Assembly: GCA_015232015.1 (NCBI GenBank)
Contig: JADGAM010000024.1
Location: 538 to 35,462, forward strand
DNA: 34,925 bases
Direction of reading: 5' to 3'
From: Oligoflexia bacterium
GTDB taxonomy: Bacteria; Bdellovibrionota; Bacteriovoracia; Bacteriovoracales; Bacteriovoracaceae
Shown: piece by piece, positions 31,247 through 34,925 of the stretch
Layout of the letters: each line of letters begins with the position of its first letter
Position numbering within the stretch: the first letter of the stretch is position 1
Position numbers and translations under genes: made by a program
Notes under the pieces: model-generated
The model's input: the letters and a program-made list of their open reading frames with translations, nothing else
Database searches by the model: none
Told to the model about the DNA's origin: nothing

Positions 31247-32911
31247 TTACTCTATAACTTCTTCTACTACACTAATATCTGCACGAATTCCTACTTCATC
31301 ACTTTCTTCAAACACATTTTCTCTAATTTCTGGAATTAATTTTTTATCTGCATCTCTGATAACGATACTATGTGCAGAGGCCCCCATTAATTCACTTACT
31401 CCAGGAATTGCTAAGCGAGTATTGGTGTGAGCACTTCCTACAAAAAAGACTACCTTTCTCCCTTCTGCCATCTTTTCCACAATTTTCTTTGCAAAAACAT
31501 TCATTGCTAAATAACGTTTGGCCCCTCGAGAACCAAAGCCACTCTCTCCCGCATGATAAGTTGTTGTGGTATCAACGGTTAAAATTCTAATCTTATTTTT
31601 ATTAATTTTGTTTCTGTTGTTTGCTTCTTTAGCGGCCTTTATAATATTAGTAAAATTGTACTTTGATTTTGTAAGACGAGTGGAACCAAAAGGAGCGCTG
31701 TGACCTTCATCTAAATTTTTTAGATAGATTTCTAGCAATTTTGGCATAAGCATATCTGGGGCACCAGATAGATAATCATCAAGAAGTTTTTGGTAGGGCA
31801 CATAAGGGAGATGTTCTAATGCAATAACAGCATTTTCAGCTATAATATTATCCATACTTTCAATTAAGGCCTTTTTAGCGCTTCGATCAGAGTGTGTCTC
31901 CCCAATAACAACATATGATCCTTGTTGCAACATAGTTTTAATTAAATCTTTTGCACTGGCGGTTTTTAAATTTAGAGCACTTAAATCTAAGGGTTGTTTT
32001 TTTACGGGAACAAAACCTTTTATCTCTTTACTGGCCATAGCTGTAAAATTTTTAACTACATCATGGACATTATACCAACATCCAGCATATTTAAAATCTT
32101 TATGATACTCTGGAAAAATGGCCTCAGCAGTAAATTTATCCATGTTTATATTAACGTATCCTTCTCTGGGTATAAATTCAATATTAACATCATTTGTACT
32201 TAATCCTAATCTTTTAAGTTTATCTAAAATAGATGTCTTTAACTTTTCAAATTCCGCTTTTAGTTTCAATGGATCAAACGTAAGATAAAACAAAGTACAT
32301 CTATTTAAAGTTATTTGTTGATCGAATTTTAATGTATTTTCAACAAAATCACTTGTGGGACTAATAGCTTGAAGATTTTTAATCATTGCACTTTTTAAAT
32401 CTTTTAATCGATCTATATTTGTTTGATCTATTGGTTTGGTAGTATCCATACTCTTTTTTTCACATTCAAGGGGATCTTTAATTGTAGTAGATTCTTTATA
32501 AAGATTTGTAAGGGCCAATAATTTTATAACCTCTTTTGTCGTAAATAACTTAACTGTTGGTTTATCACCGTTAACAGTTAAAGCTAATTTATCATCGTTT
32601 TCCTGAAATCTCATATTAGCTACTTGTCCATTACCTTTCATATAAGACACTGTTATAAATCCGCTCTGAGATGATGGCCTGAAAAAATATGTTCCTATAC
32701 TTTTTCCCTTAAGCATTTCTGCAACTTTGGTTAAATTTTTTTCATTAATAAAAGATCCTTCTTGTTTTAACTGGACCATAATTTTTGATTCAGCATTAAC
32801 CTCGAAAGAACTTAATTGTATAACGAAGATTAGAAAAATAAAAAAAATTATTACGGGTTTTATAAATATGTTTTTATTAATTATTTGCTTCTGTGGTTTT
32901 AACTTTTTCAT
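31247..32911 (-). CDS. Exported Tiki/EreA/ChaN-superfamily protein
   Basis: The protein has 554 residues with an N-terminal signal peptide (hydrophobic about 17-36). The N-terminal half (about 40-320) is not recognised. The C-terminal half (about 325-545) has the marks of the EreA/ChaN/TraB-Tiki superfamily: VVIGETHSD (Glu338, His340), VIALEHLPY about 30 residues later, and FFVGSAHTNTR near residue 490. These acidic/His pairs bind metal or catalyse hydrolysis in relatives, which include erythromycin esterase, heme-binding ChaN and the Wnt-cleaving Tiki proteases. Here it acts outside the cytoplasm. The start is the ATG before a Lys-rich n-region; no strong ribosome site (GAGG about 8 bases upstream). 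Convergent with the transglutaminase-like gene. Confidence 0.65.
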   Translation of the reverse strand: MKKLKPQKQIINKNIFIKPVIIFFIFLIFVIQLSSFEVNAESKIMVQLKQEGSFINEKNLTKVAEMLKGKSIGTYFFRPSSQSGFITVSYMKGNGQVANMRFQENDDKLALTVNGDKPTVKLFTTKEVIKLLALTNLYKESTTIKDPLECEKKSMDTTKPIDQTNIDRLKDLKSAMIKNLQAISPTSDFVENTLKFDQQITLNRCTLFYLTFDPLKLKAEFEKLKTSILDKLKRLGLSTNDVNIEFIPREGYVNINMDKFTAEAIFPEYHKDFKYAGCWYNVHDVVKNFTAMASKEIKGFVPVKKQPLDLSALNLKTASAKDLIKTMLQQGSYVVIGETHSDRSAKKALIESMDNIIAENAVIALEHLPYVPYQKLLDDYLSGAPDMLMPKLLEIYLKNLDEGHSAPFGSTRLTKSKYNFTNIIKAAKEANNRNKINKNKIRILTVDTTTTYHAGESGFGSRGAKRYLAMNVFAKKIVEKMAEGRKVVFFVGSAHTNTRLAIPGVSELMGASAHSIVIRDADKKLIPEIRENVFEESDEVGIRADISVVEEVIE

Positions 32912-33005
32912 AGTAATATATCCTCATTTCGTAAATAAAAATTACGAATCATATGCTTATTATTTTTGTATTTTAAAGCGTATCGGAGTTAAATGAAAAA
33001 ATTTG

Positions 33006-33045
33006 AGATAAAATCACATGTGTAATTTAACATGTGATTTTATCT
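33006..33045 (-). terminator. Intrinsic terminator of htpG
   Basis: AGATAAAATCACATGT (33006-33021) and its perfect reverse complement (33030-33045) enclose an 8-base loop. On the - strand the stem begins nine bases past the htpG stop and is followed by CAAATTTTTTC, giving the T-run of an intrinsic terminator. Confidence 0.85.
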
Positions 33046-33053
33046 AGATATTA

Positions 33054-34775
33054 TTAGACTATGAAGTTAGTTAAATTTTGAATTAATTTCTGAGAGCGAG
33101 TAACAAAAGCGTCCTTCTCTTCATTATTTTGTAATCCTTCACTTGAAATTGTCGCTAAATCTTCAATGTGATGACAAATCTGAGTCACTAACTCTTTATT
33201 CTTATCTTGATCTTTTTCCCACAGTTTGAGAGCATTTTGAACCAAGGTATTTGAAGGGTTAATTACTAATGTCTTTTTCACAGGCATTTCACTATGGCCA
33301 AAAGATCCCATAGTTCTAGTCATGTATTGAAGACGTCTCATATATTCATCAATTTTAAAATATGCGGGAGCATCACTATTTTTATAGGCCTTAATCTCTA
33401 CTTCAAGAGAGTTTTCTTTGGCATTTTCTTTAGTATTTTCTTTAGTATCCTCTTTCCCATTATCTTTTTCATTTTTAGTTTCATTTTCATTTTGCTTAGC
33501 AGGACTTACAGTTTTATGAATTTCACTTAAAATATTTTTAAATAGATCCTTAATCTTCATGTGGGTATCAGTAGAATTTTCTTGTGCAAGTAAATTTTCT
33601 ACTTCACTATTTACTGCTACAAACTTATATAATTTTTCATTTTGTTTTTTAAATTCTGTATGCTGTATAAAATGTGGATCAATTAATGTATCAGTTTCAA
33701 CACTTTCAATTCCCTCATCAAGCAATTGTTTTCTTAAGAAAACATCACCTTTGCCTTTTTCAACATAAATTATTTTTTCTTTTAATTTATCTTTATATGT
33801 TTCAGGAATAGATTTTTCATACTCTTCCATGGTCATAAGTTTGTTAGAGAAGTTTTTAAAGAATACAAACTCTCTCATGGTCTCATCAAATTTTTCATCA
33901 GAGATACAACCATATTTTACAAAAAGTCCAATATCTTCCCAAATTAATTCATAGCGCTCTCTCTCATTCTTACAAAGTTTCTTTAGGGAATCAGCAACTT
34001 TTTTTACAATGTAATTTGAAATTTTCTTAATGTTAGGGTCCCCTTGTAAACTAGAGCGGGAGACGTTTAATGGAATGTCAGGTGAATCAATAAAACCCTT
34101 AAGCAAACTTAAGAAATCGGGAATGATGTTTTTAACATTGTCTGAAACAAAAACTTGTTTAGCAAATAATTTAATATTTTGTTCATTAGTTGGTTTATTA
34201 GGGTTTAACTTTGGAAAATATAAAATTCCAATTAGCTCAAATGGATGATCGATCTTTAAGTGGATCCAAAATAGCGGATCAGGATCCATTGGAAATTCAT
34301 CACGATAAAAATTTAAGTAGTCCTCATCTTTTAATGTTGTAGGATCTTTTTTCCATAAAGGATCAACTTTATTTAATGGTTCACGGATAACTTGTTCTTC
34401 TGCGGATTTATCTTTATTATTCTCCTTGTCCTTGTCTTTACCTGTGCGGGCCAAGCGCTCTTCTTCATGATCTTTAATATAAATTGGAAATGGCATGAAA
34501 TTACAATATTTTTTTATAGTTGAGCGGCACTTATAACCATCTAAAAATTCAGCAGCTTCAGCATTTATATAAGCAGTAATTGAAGTACCAGCAGTAGTTC
34601 TCGTAGATTCTTCGAATGTGTAATCAATGTCACCTTCGCATATCCATTTTGTTGCCTTAGCACCTTCTTCAATAGACAAAGAATCAACCTCAACCTTATC
34701 AGCAACCATAAATACAGAGTAAAAACCTAATCCAAATTTTCCAATAATATCATTTTTATTGTCGGCCCCTAGCTC
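33054..34775 (-). CDS. htpG: HtpG (Hsp90) chaperone, 5' end missing
   Basis: About 574 residues of the ATP-dependent chaperone HtpG are present. Translation can be followed upstream of Met 34709 as IGKFGLGFYSVF and ELGADNKND, the end of the N-terminal ATPase region, to about 34775, where an in-frame TGA (34776-34778) stands instead of the expected upstream residues. The first 90 or so residues, including the ATP-binding Asn/Asp motifs, are missing. The middle domain (DPLFWIHLKIDHPF, FVSDNVKNIIPDFLSLLKG, NVSRSSLQ) and the dimerisation domain are intact. Three Lys/Asp/Glu/Asn-rich inserts (near 34406-34442 and 33411-33480) interrupt conserved regions. As it stands it could not bind ATP. Confidence 0.92.
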   Translation of the reverse strand, partial: ELGADNKNDIIGKFGLGFYSVFMVADKVEVDSLSIEEGAKATKWICEGDIDYTFEESTRTTAGTSITAYINAEAAEFLDGYKCRSTIKKYCNFMPFPIYIKDHEEERLARTGKDKDKENNKDKSAEEQVIREPLNKVDPLWKKDPTTLKDEDYLNFYRDEFPMDPDPLFWIHLKIDHPFELIGILYFPKLNPNKPTNEQNIKLFAKQVFVSDNVKNIIPDFLSLLKGFIDSPDIPLNVSRSSLQGDPNIKKISNYIVKKVADSLKKLCKNERERYELIWEDIGLFVKYGCISDEKFDETMREFVFFKNFSNKLMTMEEYEKSIPETYKDKLKEKIIYVEKGKGDVFLRKQLLDEGIESVETDTLIDPHFIQHTEFKKQNEKLYKFVAVNSEVENLLAQENSTDTHMKIKDLFKNILSEIHKTVSPAKQNENETKNEKDNGKEDTKENTKENAKENSLEVEIKAYKNSDAPAYFKIDEYMRRLQYMTRTMGSFGHSEMPVKKTLVINPSNTLVQNALKLWEKDQDKNKELVTQICHHIEDLATISSEGLQNNEEKDAFVTRSQKLIQNLTNFIV

Positions 34776-34925
34776 TCAACGTTGCGATCTCACGTAAGCA
34801 CTTAATGTTTGCTTCAAATATGGCCCAGGCCTGAACATCACAATTTCGTCCAAATAAATTTCTATCTAACTTGTCTATTAAATCCTCTGATAATTCATAG
34901 TATCTAGCAGCGGTTGATCTTAAAG
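34756..34925 (-). other. Partial unknown reading frame meeting htpG
   Basis: On the - strand from the window edge, an open frame reads about 55 residues (LRSTAARYYELSEDLIDK early, then AWAIFEANIKCLREIATLRA) before stopping at 34756-34758, inside htpG in another frame. It uses GGCC-type Ala codons like the rest of the window, is mostly helical, and does not resemble any part of HtpG that I know. It is either the end of a different gene or a piece joined by misassembly or recombination. No family is recognised. Confidence 0.4.

Noticed and set aside
1-34925. tRNA/rRNA genes, insertion sequences, prophage and CRISPR arrays
   Set aside because: None seen on reading both strands; no transposase-like protein and no long inverted or regularly spaced repeats were found.

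Overview
The window is AT-rich (about 30% G+C by eye) Gram-negative chromosomal DNA. A lipopolysaccharide heptose gene (hldD-type), many proteins with Sec or lipoprotein signals, a FliG-like protein and strong AGGAGG ribosome sites suggest a proteobacterial or Bdellovibrionota/Bacteriovoracia-like organism. That placement is inference; no rRNA or tRNA is present. GGCC is strikingly common for such AT-rich DNA (about 119 sites by hand count), almost always as an Ala GCC codon after a codon ending in G.

Layout. (1) 190-6576, + strand: an unusually large fused iron-sulfur/flavin amino-acid dehydrogenase (broken by one missing base near 675), a eukaryotic-type P5C dehydrogenase and a lipoprotein. 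The first two look like a proline-to-glutamate route. (2) 6584-12910, - strand: PepD-type dipeptidase, a secreted papain-like peptidase with a split catalytic domain, Hsp20, a short FliG-like protein and HldD. (3) 13066-14885, + strand: spermidine synthase and agmatinase family genes (polyamines). (4) 14895-18422, - strand: four exported proteins. Three share a repeated ~37-residue beta-rich module that I do not recognise; the fourth is a leucine-rich-repeat protein. (5) 18725-28208, both strands: a stress-protection region with a DUF883-like protein, a PRC-barrel protein, CsbD, a large HPII-type catalase, a PfpI/DJ-1 protein, a thiamine-binding MTH1187-type protein, a Rieske flavoprotein, a CPA1 antiporter, a BON protein and a glycine-zipper stress protein. 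(6) 28254-33053: LD-carboxypeptidase with an ATP-grasp enzyme, a secreted transglutaminase-like protein and a secreted Tiki/EreA/ChaN-like protein. (7) 33054-34925: htpG lacking its N-terminal ATPase start, because the sequence switches to an unrelated reading frame near 34775 (chimeric contig end or rearrangement).

Most genes fall into small operons with good ribosome sites. No phage, insertion sequence, CRISPR array or RNA gene was seen. The strongest candidates for something undescribed are the shared beta module of the 15948-18422 cluster, the single-chain fused proline-dehydrogenase-like enzyme and the GGCC enrichment. Short tandem duplications, both between genes and as low-complexity inserts in conserved enzymes, recur throughout.
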